This document shows positions 32,201 to 47,200 of a stretch of 64,000 nucleotides of DNA, piece after piece (the first letter of the stretch is position 1; the number at the start of each line of letters is the position of its first letter). The notes below the pieces were generated by a model. The model saw only the letters and a program-made list of their open reading frames with translations, had not been told where the DNA came from and did no database searches. The stretch lies in assembly GCF_020536995.1 (NCBI RefSeq), contig NC_068357.1, positions 63,536,721 through 63,600,720 of the forward strand, in the 5' to 3' direction. The stretch comes from Dreissena polymorpha (Eukaryota > Mollusca > Bivalvia > Myida > Dreissenidae). Both the position numbers and the translations under genes were made by a program.

Positions 32201-35200
32201 CCCAATGGAGAAAAAAAACTACAAAATTACCAATAGCTGTCTCAAAAATTCCCAAAAGGAAAGAAAGTTTCGTCAATTTTGATCCAAAAGTGCATAAACT
32301 GTAAGTTAACCGATAACATGAGCACTGAAACTGAACATTTCAAGCGAAATTGCATGGTAATCAATATGGTATTGTTTTGTTCAATTTATACCAATCAATT
32401 TAAACGACCAGTAATTCCCAATCTGAATATTTCGCGATGCGATTTTCACAATTACAGGGGGTTTTGCACTAATTTGTCTCAATTGTTGGGTACGATTTCT
32501 TTTTTTATATGTGAAAAAAATGAGATTTCTCTGTATTTTACGTGCTGGCAATCTTAAGACTTTCAAGCTTTATTTGCAAGATGTTAGATACAAAGTGACA
32601 ATGTTTTGCTGATATACATATTAGAGAGAGGAGTGAGCGACCTGCGACCACAGACAACTACCAGAGATCTGAGCGGGTAGAAGGCGGTGGTTTTGGTCAG
32701 CGCGATAGTGGACCACGGGAGGGAGGGTTTGGTCGAGGACGAGGCGGTCGGGGAAGAGGGCCGCGAGGCGCAAGAGGAGACCGTGGTGGACGTGGCGGCT
32801 TTGGAGGCAAGCGGGAGTTCGAGAGACACAGTGGAAGTGACAAAACGTATGTATTTTGGTTATGTAAAAGGCTATATTCCACTTGCATGGAAATAAGAAA
32901 ATGCTAACTTTAACATCTTTATCAATTATAAATGGATTATATTGACCATGACATCAGGGCTCAACATAAATGGTTGTCCAATTGCCCTTGGCAAGTAAAA
33001 GTTTGGTCTGGGCAGGGCCAAAAAACCTTTCTTTGAAGAAGCCGAATATCGACCGCTTCCCCAACTGAAGTAACCACTTTATTCCCCCAATTTGACCACA
33101 ATTTCCCCAAATACTGGAAAAATTCCCCACCAAAAATAATATCTAAACTTTGTATAAAAGTGAAAATTGTCGAGCCTTCTATTAGTCTGGAAAAACCCAG
33201 AGCTGTAAAAAGTCTCCTAGTGGGTACTCGTATGGGTTGAATAATGCCTTTCATTACCTCCCAGGGCCCTCAATCTATCAAATCTGCCCACCTGAAAAGT
33301 ATACTTTTTTCCCCTTTTGGTGTGAAAAATTCCCCCTAAAAAAAAAAAAAAAAAAAAAAAAATTTTTAATAGAAAGATGTGTCTCATGTTTATTATATCT
33401 CAAATCTATTTCAATTTAATTTTTTCAAACATACTAAATTATGAAATATGCAATGAATATAGTGCAAACATGTACAAATGAAATAATGAGAGAGTAAGTA
33501 AAAAAATCCCCCAAAAAGGGAAACGCCGCGAAAATTCCCTCTCCTAAGGGCTGCGGACCCCTTCCCCCAAAGTAGTGTTAGGGCCCTGCCTCCCATATTA
33601 ATCTCCTAGAGGGGTATGCATATTGATCGAATTAGTTGTCACTGTTGTGCTTACCTCGCGAATCATGACTTAATTTTGTCATTTGTAACCAATCAGCAAA
33701 TAAAGGAAACAGGCAGAGTTTAAAAGCTGTAAATTGATTACATTAAAAGGCTATTACGTCATAAAATATTTACAGTCATGTGGATATTTTTGGAATATTA
33801 TTGTATCAACTAAGAAATACCGGGTAAGTTATTCCTTTTTGTGCGTTGACGGCATCTGTTTCCACGCTTTTGATTTATAGCTCTTATTTGTACAGCTTGC
33901 TTTAGTTTAACAACATACATATTCATACATACATAATTCATACAGACGCTTTACTACCAAGGTCATGGAAGTAAATACGAAAACCAACATAAATGTTTGT
34001 GGCTACCCAATATAATTTATTTCATGTATCAACTCCATTATCCAAATGAAATACAAATTTCTTATTTTCCTCAAATAAGAAAAAAACACGCTATTTTTCC
34101 CCTAAAAAAAGGCTGTGGCCCCTTCCCCCAGGTTTTTTTTTCCCTTCTTTGGGACCCGCCGAAAATCTGCCTTTTCCCCTCAGATTTTTTCTTCCCCTCA
34201 GCTGGTAAATTTTCCCCTAGATTTCATTCTCCCCTCAAAAGTGTTTTTTTATATTTTTTTAATTTTAAATATATAAATTAACCTGATCAACTGTAGAAAA
34301 TAGAAAAAAATATTGCATAATAAAATTGACCATTGCCTTCAATATGTTTTAAAAACAGTAAAATATGTTAAATTGATTATTTTAGACGTTTCTTACCTTA
34401 TTTTCCCAAAAATCCGGATTTTCGCACGATTGTTTCCCCCAAATTCAATGTTTAACATGATTTTTTTCCCTTTAAAAAAGGCCAGGCCCTTTCCTCAAAA
34501 TCGGATAAAAAACCCTGCTTCCCCAAAAAGGGTGTTTAGGCCCTGCTGGGCAAGTTATTTTAAAAATAAAAATTGGAATAACAAAAAAAGTTATTTTATA
34601 ATCAAGTTGTCCGCCCGGGCAAGTGCAAAAAAGAACAAAGAAAAACATGTGTTCTTGTGGTTAACTAGTACAAATAATCACATACGATTTGCCTTATGCA
34701 TGAATTTACCTCGGCGATTGTTGTTTGCGGAAGTCCGGACTAACTACGCATGGTGCGCATGCTTTTCCAAACTTATATTTAGAAATGCCGTAAATCGTTA
34801 GAAGCAATGTTTTGCAAACCCTGTTAACAGTACAGTGATGACGAGAGCTCATCGTTCATTTCTTGGTGCACTACTTTTCGCCTTGAATCTATAAAAACAC
34901 ATGAAAAAAGTTCATCACATGAGCTTGCTTGCTTGATCATTATTAAAAAAATATGAGGTTTACAGTTAATGTGATATTTCGTGTTTGGACAAGCGGTTTT
35001 ACATTCAGGGCAAGAAGATTTTCAAAGTACTTGCCCGTCCAGGCAAAGTACTTGCCCGTCTGGGCAAGTTGGTTTTTATAGCATTTGAACTGTCTGTCCG
35101 TCCGTCCGAAACCTTTAACATTGGCCATAACTTTTGCAATATTGAAGATAGCAACTTGATATTTGGCATACATGTGCATCTCATGGAGCGCCACATTTTG

Positions 35201-38200
35201 AGTGGTGAAAGGTCAAGGTCATCCTTCAAGGTTAAAAGTAAAAAAATACCATCCAAGGGAAGTAATAAGCTTTAAAAGGGAGATAATTTCTTAACCTGCC
35301 AAATTATATATTGAAATTTTATTTCAAAGAGGCGCAATAGGGGGCATTGTGTTTCTGACAAACACATCTCTTAAGTTAATGTTGAGCCCTGCATGTTCCA
35401 ACCAATGATAAGGGAAATGTTAACTAGTAAATGATGCTAATTTCTGTACTTTATGCTGCGCTTGGATTGGAATGAACTGCTTGGAACCTGCAATATGGAA
35501 TTAAATTAATAGTAAAAACAAGCTTACAGTTGTTCTAAGAAATATATATAACTTTCCTTGCTACAGCAGTGGTGTAAAGCCTACGGAGAAACGAGACGGA
35601 AGTGGTGCCCACAACTGGGGAACTGTAAAGGATGATATTGAGTAAGTGGTTCAGTAGATATATCCCACACTGTACTGGGTCCGTATTCACAAACCCTTTT
35701 TATACGCCCGTCTATGACGGGACGTATTATGGTATACCCCGCGTCCGTCTGTCCGTCCGTCCGTCTGTCCGTCCGTATGTCTGTTAATGTCGTACGCTAC
35801 GTCAAATATCCTTTGACAGATTTTCTTCAAATTTTAACACAATCTTAATATTGATAAACCCTGATCCCCTTTCGTTTTTGACGGAATTCTGAATTGTCGT
35901 TCCAGAGTTATGGGACTTTGTTCGTCAAAATTTCGTGATTTCATTGAATGTCCTACTGTAGCTATATAAAAATGTTAAAGTTGTTATAACTTTGGTATGC
36001 TTGGACCTAGAGTCTTGAAACTTGACATGAAGGTTGGCCAGAACTAGTAAGTAACCACTGGACATTTCAAGGTCATTCATTTGAAGGTCAAGGTCACTGT
36101 GACCTTGAATGTAAAAATGTTAAAGTTGTTATAACTTTGGTATGCTTGGACCTAGAGTCTTGAAACTTGACATGAAGGTTGGCCAGAACTAGTAAGTAAC
36201 CCCTGGACATTTCAAGGTCATTCATTTGAAGGTCAAGGTCACTGTGACCTTGAATGTAAAAATGTTAAAGTTCTTATTTCATGTTATAACTTTGGTATGC
36301 TTGTACCTAGAGTCTTCAAACTTGAAATAAAGATTGGCCAGTACTAGAAGATGACCACTGGTCATTTCAATGTCATTCATTTGAAGGTCAAGGTCACTGT
36401 GACCTTAAATGTTAAAATGTTAAAATTGTTATAACTTTGGTATGCTTGGACATAGAGTCTTCAAACTTGACATGAAGGTTTGCAAGCACACTTAGATGAC
36501 CACTGGTCATTATAAGGTCATTCATTCTAAGGTCAAGGTCACACAAGGTCACTGTGACCTTAAATGTTAAAATGTTAAAATTGTTATAACTTTGGTATGC
36601 TTGGACATAGAGTCTTCAAACTTGACATGAAGGTTTGCAAGCACACTTAGATGACCACTGGTCATTTCAAGGTCATTCATTCTAAGGTCAAGGTCACTGT
36701 GACCTTAAATGTTATTGTTGTTCATGTATCCTACCGTAGCTCAAATATCCCCCGATGGATTTTTTATACGCCCGTCTATGACGGGACGTATTATGGTATA
36801 CCCCGCGTCCGTCTGTCCGTCCGTCCGTCCGTCCGTCCGTCTGTTAATGTCGTACACTACGTCAAATATCCTTTGACAGATTTTCTTCAAATTTTAACAC
36901 AATCTTAATATTGATAAACCCTGATCCCCTTTCGTTTTTGACGGAATTCTGAATTGTCGTTCCAGAGTTATGGGACTTTGTTCGTCAAAATTTCGTGATT
37001 TCATTGAATGTCCTACTGTAGCTCAAATATCCTTCGATGGATTTTTTTCAAATTTCAACACAATCTTAATATTGATAAACCCTGATCCCCTTTCGTTTTT
37101 GACGGAATTCTGAATTGTCGTTCCAGAGTTATGGGACTTTGTTCGTCAAAATTTCGTGATTTCCATGCTCATGTACTTATAAAATAAACCATGTATTCAA
37201 ATACAAATAAACTGAAGTAAAAAAATTATTCAAAGGGTTATTTATTACCTTACTACTTCATTGGCGAACGACGGGCGTATCATGCGCTCATGGCGCAGCT
37301 TTTATTTAGACTTCAGGAAAGAATAAAGTTTAGTCTTAGAACCAAGAAAAATATGTCCAGCTACCACTGGCAAGTATGTAATCAACAAAATGCTCCACAC
37401 GATGCATGTCTAATGATGTGTAATATAAGTGGTTAATGACTGGTTTGATTAAAAATAAAAGCAATTATTGATTACTCTAAATTTAAAAAATATCCTATAT
37501 TTTAAGACTAAGAAGTGTTTGTTGAATACTGACCCATGTAACATTCTGTTAAAAAATTGCAGAAGGAAAATAGCAAAAAGTGCATATAGTAACATATAGT
37601 AACTGACACAATCTGGTATTGAATTTTCACCACCATTGTAAGATCTTGTCTAGATAAGCATATCTTACCAGCTGTCTCAGATGAACACTTAAAACTTTGC
37701 ACTGTTAATAAATTGTTCAAATATTAATATGCAACAAAGATTGACTGAAAATGTGAAAAAGTAATTTTTGCTGTGCCTGCTGCATGTAACCTCATCAAAT
37801 GTAACAGTTTTTGATAAGAATCTAAAAGACTTGTTCACATGGCTTACTCAAGTTACTGTGTTACAGAAAAATACTGTTTTAATTATTTCAAATGATACAA
37901 CAGACTATTATTTGAGAGGTCCTAATGTCTGTTGAAAACTTAAATGAGTTTGAAGTGACTGTTGACTTGAGTACACTGCTCTCAGTAGTCAATGCAGGTT
38001 GCTTGTGTTGATGGAGGTCTAAGATTCCTTTCTTTGTTCCAGCCTGCCACCAAAGGTGGATTATTGGAGGGATCCAAAGTAGGTTACACTCCATCATAGG
38101 AGCCCAATTGAGCTGCTTGTGCGAAAATGGGTCTTATGCTGTATGGTGCAAGCATTTGTGCAGTATGGTCATGAGCTACCCTGTCTGGTTATGAGGCCAC

Positions 38201-41200
38201 AAAACTGTGCGCAGGCTGTTCTGGACTTACAATCGCTGCATATTGCATAAGACCCATTGTCGCATGATACATGCTCATTTCTCCAAGGAAACTGGGCTAA
38301 TACATTCTAAATTTCAATATTCATCCTGCGTTTCTTTGACAAAACATTCCTTAAAATCTTGCTCAAACTGTGTATTTCAGCAATTCATAAGGGATCTAAT
38401 GGTTAGCTGTTCGAATCTTATCTACTTTGATTATTGCTGATAATGCAGTTATAAATAAAAGCTTTCTAGTTTCTGGAGAGGCTACGCTCCTGTGATGTAC
38501 GCAAGTACTCGGATATCCTGTGCTAGTCAGCGTACTGATTTGCATCCTTCTGTTTTATTATAAATGATTGTACTACATGTTTATGTATCGTTAATCTCAT
38601 TTAGTGGGTTACTGTGACTAAGTCTATTTTCAATTGGAAATGTGTTCCTGCCCATTTACTTATGTCTTTTGCTTATCTCTTTAATATTTCATTCTATGTG
38701 ATTGGCAGAACAAATCCATGCTCGATATATTTTGTTTTATGCCCACGCAATGTTGGCATAAAGCAGTGGCACTGTCCGTCCAGAATTCCATTTTCCATAC
38801 TTCTGTTCTAAATGCTTAAAGAAATTCAGCTGATATTTGGTGTGCCAGTTTTGGCAGGTTTTTTTTCTCCACTTTTTGGGAAGATAGCCCATGGCTTTGG
38901 ATTTGGGAATTTTATCGGCATTTTCATGAAATTGGGAAAATAAATTCATTAGCCTTTTTATTCCAAAAGAAAAGTCCACTGATAAGGGAAATACTAAATT
39001 TGATAACTCTGTATAATCATTCAAATTTAAAGAACAAAATCATATAGTACTTTGTTCGATGTAATTGAATTAAAATTGAGATAAAATACGCATAAGACAC
39101 TTCTTTCTAAAAAAATAAAATAAAATATTTTGTTATTTTTTGAAATTGGGAATTTGTTGCCACATTTTGGGAAAAAGTTTACTTTTTGGGATTGGGAACA
39201 TAGCCGAATGTCGGCTATAAAATCGGGTATAAAAAACCCTGTTCGTTCTGGCCCATTGATTTTTTGGCGAAGTTATGGGCATCTGACATAGGAAATTTTC
39301 TCTAGAATAACTATATTTAAGAGGATTTGTTCACTTCAGATATTTACCCGATTTTTGGTTTGCGAGTCTACCTACATGACTTACAGATAATATAGTGTTC
39401 TGGTCCAATGGCTGAGTTTTGGGGAAGTTATGGGCCTTGGACTTAAAAATGTTGTCTATAATAAAAAAAATCTTGAGGTCTTTCCAAATGCTTTGAGATA
39501 TATAGCGGAGTTTTGGTATTTGAGTCTACCCACATGACTTACTGATGAAATGCGAGTTTCATTCAACGTTATGGGCTTTGGATCTAGTAGAAGTTTTCTC
39601 TACAATGACCATTTTTCTGAGTTTTTTCCGATATTGAGCTGAGTTTTGGTATGTGAGGATATCTACATGGGTATGTGAGGATATCTACATGACTTACCAG
39701 GGCTCAACATTAACTTTTGAAGCCACTTGTCCGGTCATATATGTAGACCAAAATCGTTCAAAATACATGTTAACATAATTGTAGGCAGGGCCAAAGAAAA
39801 AATATGTCTGGAGCCGTTGACCCAACCGACCCTTTTTTTTACCGCCGACCCTTAACTTTTTTCTTGCTCAGAGTACGAAAAAATTTAGAATGAAAAGTTG
39901 AAAGATCGATCTTTCTTTTAATGCCAAAATTATTGTTCGTTAAGCAGAAATAGGTGTCCGCATCTTAAGTTAACCCGAACTTGACACGAAGGCTGAGCAT
40001 TTTCTTCCACCATTTTGTATTGAAACTGGAATTCAGGGTAGCGGAAAAAATCCAATAACAAGGCAGTCATATTTATATCGAATAAAACCCGACTGATTTT
40101 AGAAGGTAAATACATTTTAAACATTATTTCAAATTATTGTAATTTAAATTTCGGTATTTTGTAATATAATTTAATTATACAAACCGATCGTACCCTCGAT
40201 TTGAAGTTTGACAGCTTGGCGTTTGTTTTTATGTGAACGTTTCCGTGTTTTATTAAATGAAAACATAACCTCAAGTGTGCAACAGTACTTGCTTATCTCC
40301 CTCAAGTGTGCAACAGTACTTGCCTATCTCCCTCAAGTGTGCAACAGTACTTGCTTATCTCAATAAGGTCAATATCTGTAATATCTTTCATAGTTTTTGT
40401 GCACAAATATCCTTTAAATAATTTAAAATATGTTAATGCGAAATGGTTATCTATAGTCATGAGTACAGTGTAGTATCAATTGAAAATATCAGAATATCTC
40501 GCGCTTTGTCATATAAACGTAAACAAATTATAATCAACACAGTTTTGTGGTAACTCCACATAAATAATGGATATAAAATTTTAAAGGCATTTTTTCTCAG
40601 AAATTAAATTATAAAGACCACTTGTCCCGTCGGACTAGCAAATTCTTTATTTACTTATCCGGACTAACAATTTATTTGTCCCGGACAGTCGAACTACCGT
40701 TAATGTCGAGTCCTGCTTACAGATGTAGTGTGAGTTTCGTACCGGTCCATTGATTTTTTGCAAGTTATTGGCCATTAACTTCAAACGTTTCTCTATAATC
40801 TTTTTCCTGAGGTTTTAAGCTCTACTGGCCGAAGGCCTGAAGAGCTTATGTCATGGCGTGGTTTCCGTCATCCGTCCATGCGTGCCTTAGATTCTTTTCA
40901 AACTTGTTCAGTGTCTTTATATTAATGAGGACTCGGAACTTTATTGAAAATGTGTTACATCAGAGTAAAAAGTCCAGAATTATCTCCCCTTGAATTTGAG
41001 AAAATTGTGAAATAGGCTTGTTTACGCAATAAAGTCCACAGTTTTCATCCAATCATTTCCCAACTTGCACAGTGTCTTTATCTGAATGATGAGTCAAACC
41101 CTATTGAAAATGAGCAATATCGGATTTTTAAGTCCAGAATTATCTCCTCTTGAATTTGAGAAAAAAAATGAAAATCTTTAATATTTTGCCATAACTTTTG

Positions 41201-44200
41201 CAATATTGAAGATAGCAACTTCTTATTTGGCATGCATGTGTATCTCATAGAGCTGCACATTTTGAGTGGTGAAAGGTCAAAGTCATCCTTCAAGGTCAGA
41301 GGTCAAATATATGTGGCCAAAATCGCTCATTTTATGAATACTTTTACAATATTGAAGAAAGCAACTTGATATTTGGCATGCATGTGTATCTCATGGAGCT
41401 GCACATTTTGAGTGGTGAAAGGTCAAGGTCATCCTTCAAGGTCAGAGGTAAATATATATGTGGCCCAAATCGTTTATTTTATGAATACTTTTGCAATATT
41501 GAAGATAGCAACTTGATATTTGGCATGCATGTGTAACTTATGGAGCTGCACATTTTGAGTGGTGAAAGGTCAAGGTCATCCTTCAAGGTCAGAGGTCAAA
41601 TATATGTGGCCCAAATCGCTTATTTTATGAATACTTTTGCAATATTGAAGATAGCATTTGATATTTGGCATGCATGTGTATCTCATGGAGCTGCACATTT
41701 TGAGTGGTGAAAGGTCAAGGTCATCCTTCTAGGTCCAATATATGGGTCAAAATTGCTCATGTAATGTAACTTCTGCAATTTTGAAGCTAGCAATTTTATA
41801 TTTTACATGCATGTGTATCTCATGGAGCTGCACATTTTGAGTGGTGAAGGGTCAAGGTCATCCTTCACGGTCAAACATCATATAGGTGGACATTGTGTTT
41901 CACAAACACATCTTGTTTCCATGGAAAATGTTTTCAATGGGCATATAGCTGCTGTGTGACTTCAAAGTGCAGTTGTGGGCATTGTGTTTCACAAATGCAG
42001 CTGGTATTGGGAGTACTTGTACTTTCTAGGGTTGGTTCCTTTTAAAAATCAAAGAATTATGACATTACGGATTTGCAGGTTATGTCAAAAGAATGCTAGT
42101 AAAGACGGGAACTTGTTCAGCAGGGAACTATCAGTGCTGTGAATTTTTTTTTTGGATTTGCAGAAATTTGGGACTTGACAACACAGGGGTCACTTTTGAG
42201 GAGAAAAATTAAGTTTGGGTTATAATGAAGGATTAGTTTCTGGAAACCAATGTTTGAACGAACAACAAATCAATAATTTATAAATGTTAAAGCCCATTTC
42301 CAAGCACCATTACCCCAATCCAGTCATTAAGCCTTCTCACAACCGGTCGCTCAGCCAATCATATTGACTGGTAGTGTTCCTTCATTGTTTCTCAGGCTTG
42401 CCCAAAATTACACGAAATGTTAAAATATGAAAGTTTTAACAGGAAATGAAAATTAACATATTGACAGTCATATGCATAAGAAATCAATTTAAATTTTATT
42501 GTAAAATGTCAGTTTTAAATGCTTAGAAATGTGATGATGTTTTGATTGGGGAAAATGTGTTAATGCTGCAATTTCCGAGTTTTGTTAGGTAATAAACAGT
42601 TGGTCTGTTTTCTTTTTGAGAGCAATATGCTACATCGCAGACCAAATGAACTGGCCAACTGTAATAAGCGCCAGTTACTAACATTGTATACAGGTGAAGT
42701 ATACAATTGGGTATTTATTCACACAAGTTGACTGTCAATAAAATACCTTCAGAGTAAATATAAGAACATTTACATGGTAAATGAATTTCTTGTAATGCTC
42801 AAGTTAAAAAAGCAGTTGAATTATCATTGCTATTAGTTTTTAACCAAACAACAGCGATCAGGCAGAATTTTCTGCAGTTTTTTATGCCCCCCTTCGAAGA
42901 AGAGGGGGTATATTGCTTTGCTCATGTCGGTCTGTCGGTCCGTCCACCAGGTGGTTGTCATACGATAACTCAAGAACGCTTGGGCCTAGGATTATGAAAC
43001 TTCATAGGTACATTGATCATGACTCGCAGATGACCCCTATTGATTTTGAGGTCACTAGGTCAAAGGTCAAGGTCACAGTGACCAGAAATAGTAAAATGGT
43101 TTTTGAATGATAACTCAAGAACGCATACGCCTAGGATCATGAAACTTCATGGGTAGATTGATCAGGACTTGCAGATGACCCCTATTGATTTGAGGTCACT
43201 AAGTCAAAGGTCAAGGTCACGGTGACCCGAAATAGTAAAATGGTTTCCGGATGATAACTCAAGAACGCATACGCCTAGGATCATGAAACTTGATAGGTAG
43301 ATTGATCATGACTCGCAGATGACCCCTATTGATTTTGAGGTCACTAAGTCAAAGGTCAAGGTCACGGTGACCCGAAATAGTAAAATGGTTTTCGGATGAT
43401 AACTCAAGAATGCATACGCCTAGGATCATGAAACTTCATAGGTAGATTGATCATGACTTGCAGATGACCCCTATTGATTTTGAGGTCACAAGGTCAAAGG
43501 TGAAGGTTACGGTGACCCGAAATAGTAAAATGATTTTCGGATGATAACTCAACAACGCTTTTGCCTAGGAACATGAAACTTCATAGGTACATTGATAGTG
43601 ACCCGTAGAACTCTATTGATTTTCAGGTCACTAGGTCAAAGGTCAAGGTCACAGTGACAAAAATCGTATTCACACAATGGCTGCCACTACAACGGACAGC
43701 CCATATGGGGGGCATGCATGTTTTACAAACAGCCCTTGTTTTAAGCAGCGGTTCACAGCCCTGACTATGTATTTTGTTTAATTGATCAGGGCATGGGTGT
43801 CATCTAATACATTTTCCTAGGAAATGCATGTAATTTTAGCTTTTGTTCAAGTTTTATAGTCGTAGTTTGTGTTGCTAATTTTTGAAAATATTCACTGCAT
43901 AAAAGGTGGTGAGATTTTGTTAGAGAGCATTGCAAAGGTTGTTTTCATTGTAAAGTGGTACAGCTTTGTTAATCCATTTATGCCTAGCGTCTAGAAAAAA
44001 AAAGCCTTTGCAAACAGCGTAGACCCAGATGAGACGCCGCATGATGCAGCGTCTCATCAGGGTCTGCACTGTTTGCTTAAAGGAACTTTTGTAAGAAATA
44101 TTCTAAATATAGAAATAAATAAACTATACATCCCTAATTTTGGAAATAAATTGATCCAATTTAGAAGGATGGGAGAGTCCACTAGGCATAAATGGGTTAA

Positions 44201-47200
44201 TCAATAGTGCAGTCTCTGCAAAAGTCTGCCAGCCCTCGGATAAAGTCGGCAAAAATGCTTGATGTTAAGGTAAAAATTCCATAATATAATGGTAAAAAAT
44301 AATTTATATTGCTAATTTGAAGTTAATGGGGTAGTAAGTTGTATTTGTGCCAATAATAGTCTAGGGATTACCAGACCTAAAGAAGTAGGGACTTCTGCAG
44401 AGACTGGTTTAGATACACAGAGAGCATGATGTGCATGCACTGTACTGTACTGTTTAAAATTACCATCTCAATTGCATTTAATGAAAAATCTGTCCTATTA
44501 ATTGGTAAATGCTCAATCTTGTAGCGTCTGTGTATCTGTGTGTGTTTACGTGCATGTATGTTACCATTACAGCAACTTCTGCTCTATAACGAGTTATGTA
44601 TCTTGTGCTCTGTACATTAACATATTGCTAGTCTCTTCTGGTGATTGTAACCTGCACTCATCAGTGAAAAACACAGCACGAGTTATAAATGAGTAAATTA
44701 ATTGTGGATTTCAAAGCTTATTTGCATATAACACTACAAGGAAATTTTAACTGTATAAATATTAGGCAAACAAAAACTATTATGCCCACATGGGGGAAAA
44801 TGGATTGTTCTCGGAAAACTTTATCTAGAAGTTAGAGCGAATTTCCAGTGGGTCTTGAGGGAGGAAAACAAACCCTGCGAAAAATCCAAGTACTGTAATG
44901 GATTAGACTTAAATACTTGATAAAAGTGTACGCTTGAGATCGTCATCCATAAGGGCGCGTATCTGCTTTTGCTTTAGAAAATGGAAATGCTGGGCTTCAA
45001 AACTGCCGCACAGCACAAACAAATGTCTGGGTATATTTTAACTGCTATATGAGTGATGAGTTGTCATCCTGGATATCCATAACTGTTTATATGCCCCTAG
45101 GTAGCTTGATACAAACAACAACGTATCCTAGGTGAAATTATTGTGCCGATGTTTATGAACAGTCACAGATGCTCTACATATTTTGGTGTAAGCACCTTGT
45201 CCACATATGGGTTCTCTTCTTCCAGGGAGCAGATGAAGGAGACCACTGAGGAGCCCCAGGAATGGAACCCCCAGGCCGAGGATACAGAAAACAAGGACCC
45301 CAAGTATGCAACCAACAATTGCAGGCTTTTAATTTAATAATTGTTAGTGCCTGATTTATTTAAACATGGGTGAAAAAAAAATCGAAATTATTGTTGGGCT
45401 AGTTAACAGTTCAAGAATTGTTGTAATAAAAGAAAACCATTTTATATTCTGCAGAAACTGGTTGACATGGATGACTCCTTCCATTACATGTATTCATGTG
45501 TGCATTTCATTTTGCTATATTTCATGTAATGACATACTTCAGGGAAACTTAAATAATGCATTATTTCTAAAAAATATTTTACTCATTTTCCAGTGAGAGC
45601 ACTGAGTCAGCTGGACCAGTTGATGAGGCTGAGGAGGAGGCAGAGAAGCAGATGACCCTGGAGGAGTGGAAGAAGATGGAGGAGGCTAAACGTGTGAAAT
45701 CCGAGTTCAAGCTGCGCAAGGCCAACGAGGGAGTGGACACCAGTCAGTGGAAGGGCTCTCATATGTACAAGAAGGCTCCCGGGGCTGAGAGTGAGGAGGA
45801 GGAAGAGTCCGAAGAGGAGGAAGAGGAAGATGTGAGTTTACAAACAATAGGTTTTTGTTGAAGCAATATTCTTCTGTTTGTCCATTTTAGTCTGATACTG
45901 AATAAGATGATAAATGTACTTCACTCGCATCAAAATTTAAAGGATTCTTACGAAAACACTGGTTCAGTGTGTCCGTCCCTTATATAGGTTAAATATGATA
46001 ATATTCTCTCAGTAATTTTATATTTATTTATTATTTTTCAATGTGTATAGGTCTAGTCCTTCAATGGCAGTATAAGTTTAGTAAAAAAAAAGAAAAGGTG
46101 CATATCTTGAGTCCTATGCCATATATAGCCAGCATAGCTTCAGACCGTCCTGCGCATGGGATCACTCTGGTCAGGAGCTACCCTGCCCTCTTTAAATCCA
46201 TTTAATGTGATGTGGTTTGTGGACAGGGTAGCTCCGGACAAGACTGAATGCTGGCTACCCTGCCCTCTATAAAGCCATTTAATGTGATGTGGTTTGTGGA
46301 CAGGGTAGCTCCGGACAAGACTGTGAATGCTGGCTACTTTGGTTGCATATGGCACATGATGCATTTTCGCATTACACAGTTAACCCTTTCCCGGTCAGAA
46401 GTAAAGTGAAAATTGCTCTATGCAAACAGCATAAAAGCAGATCAGCCAGTGAGGAACTAGCAGTCTGCTCAGGTTTAGAAATGAAGCATTTAAAACTTGA
46501 ATGTAGTAAGAAAGGTGTTAAAATTAATTTGATTTTTTAAGGGACTACAAATGCATCAGTGTGTTTCTGAGGGGTAAAGGGTTAATATAATGTTAGCCAC
46601 GCTCTGTGAAAAGGGGGTTTAATGCATGTGTGTAAAGTGTAGTGCATGTGCGTGAAGTGGAGTCTCAGAAAGTGTAGTCTCAAATAATCAGGTGCAGTCA
46701 GCACAGGCCAATAAGGGACAGCCCTTTCCGCTGTTATATTTTTTATAAGTTTAGGGGGGTATACAAGAGTGAGGTTGTCGGTCAGTCCGTATATAGGGGC
46801 TATATAGGAGTCACTTTGTCGGTCGGTCTGTCCCGAAATTTCATCCGATCTTCACCAAACTTGTCACAAGTTGTATCTTGATGATGTATAGGTCAAGTTT
46901 TAATATGGGTCATGCCAGGTCAAAAACTAGGTCACGGGGTCACTTTTGTGTGTTTTAGACCGAAAGTGTGTCCGGACCATAACTATGTCATTTATCGTTA
47001 GATTTTAAAAGAACTTGGTACATTTGTTCACCATCATGAGACAGTTTGTCGCGTGATAAAAGTACGTCGATATCTCCAAGGTCATGGTCACACTTGGAGT
47101 TCAAGGGTCAAATGCTTGTCCGGGCCATAACTTTATCATTTATTGTGAGATTTTAAAATCATTGGGCAAATTTGTTCACCATCATGGGACGGTATGTCGC

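Larger units (their letters stand above)
32955..35391. mobile_element. Outer CAGGGCTCAACAT element containing nested insertions
   Basis: The ends CAGGGCTCAACATAAA and TTAATGTTGAGCCCTG are inverted, as in the element at 39698. Segments of the form TTGCCCxTCxGGCAAGT recur inside. It contains the 33013-34545 element and, at its right, an AAGGTCA-type repeat. No clear target duplication was found. Lies in SERBP1 intron 3. Confidence 0.6.

Noticed and set aside
32584-32896. Frames overlapping SERBP1 exon 3 in other phases
   Set aside because: Low-complexity shadows of the RGG-coding exon.
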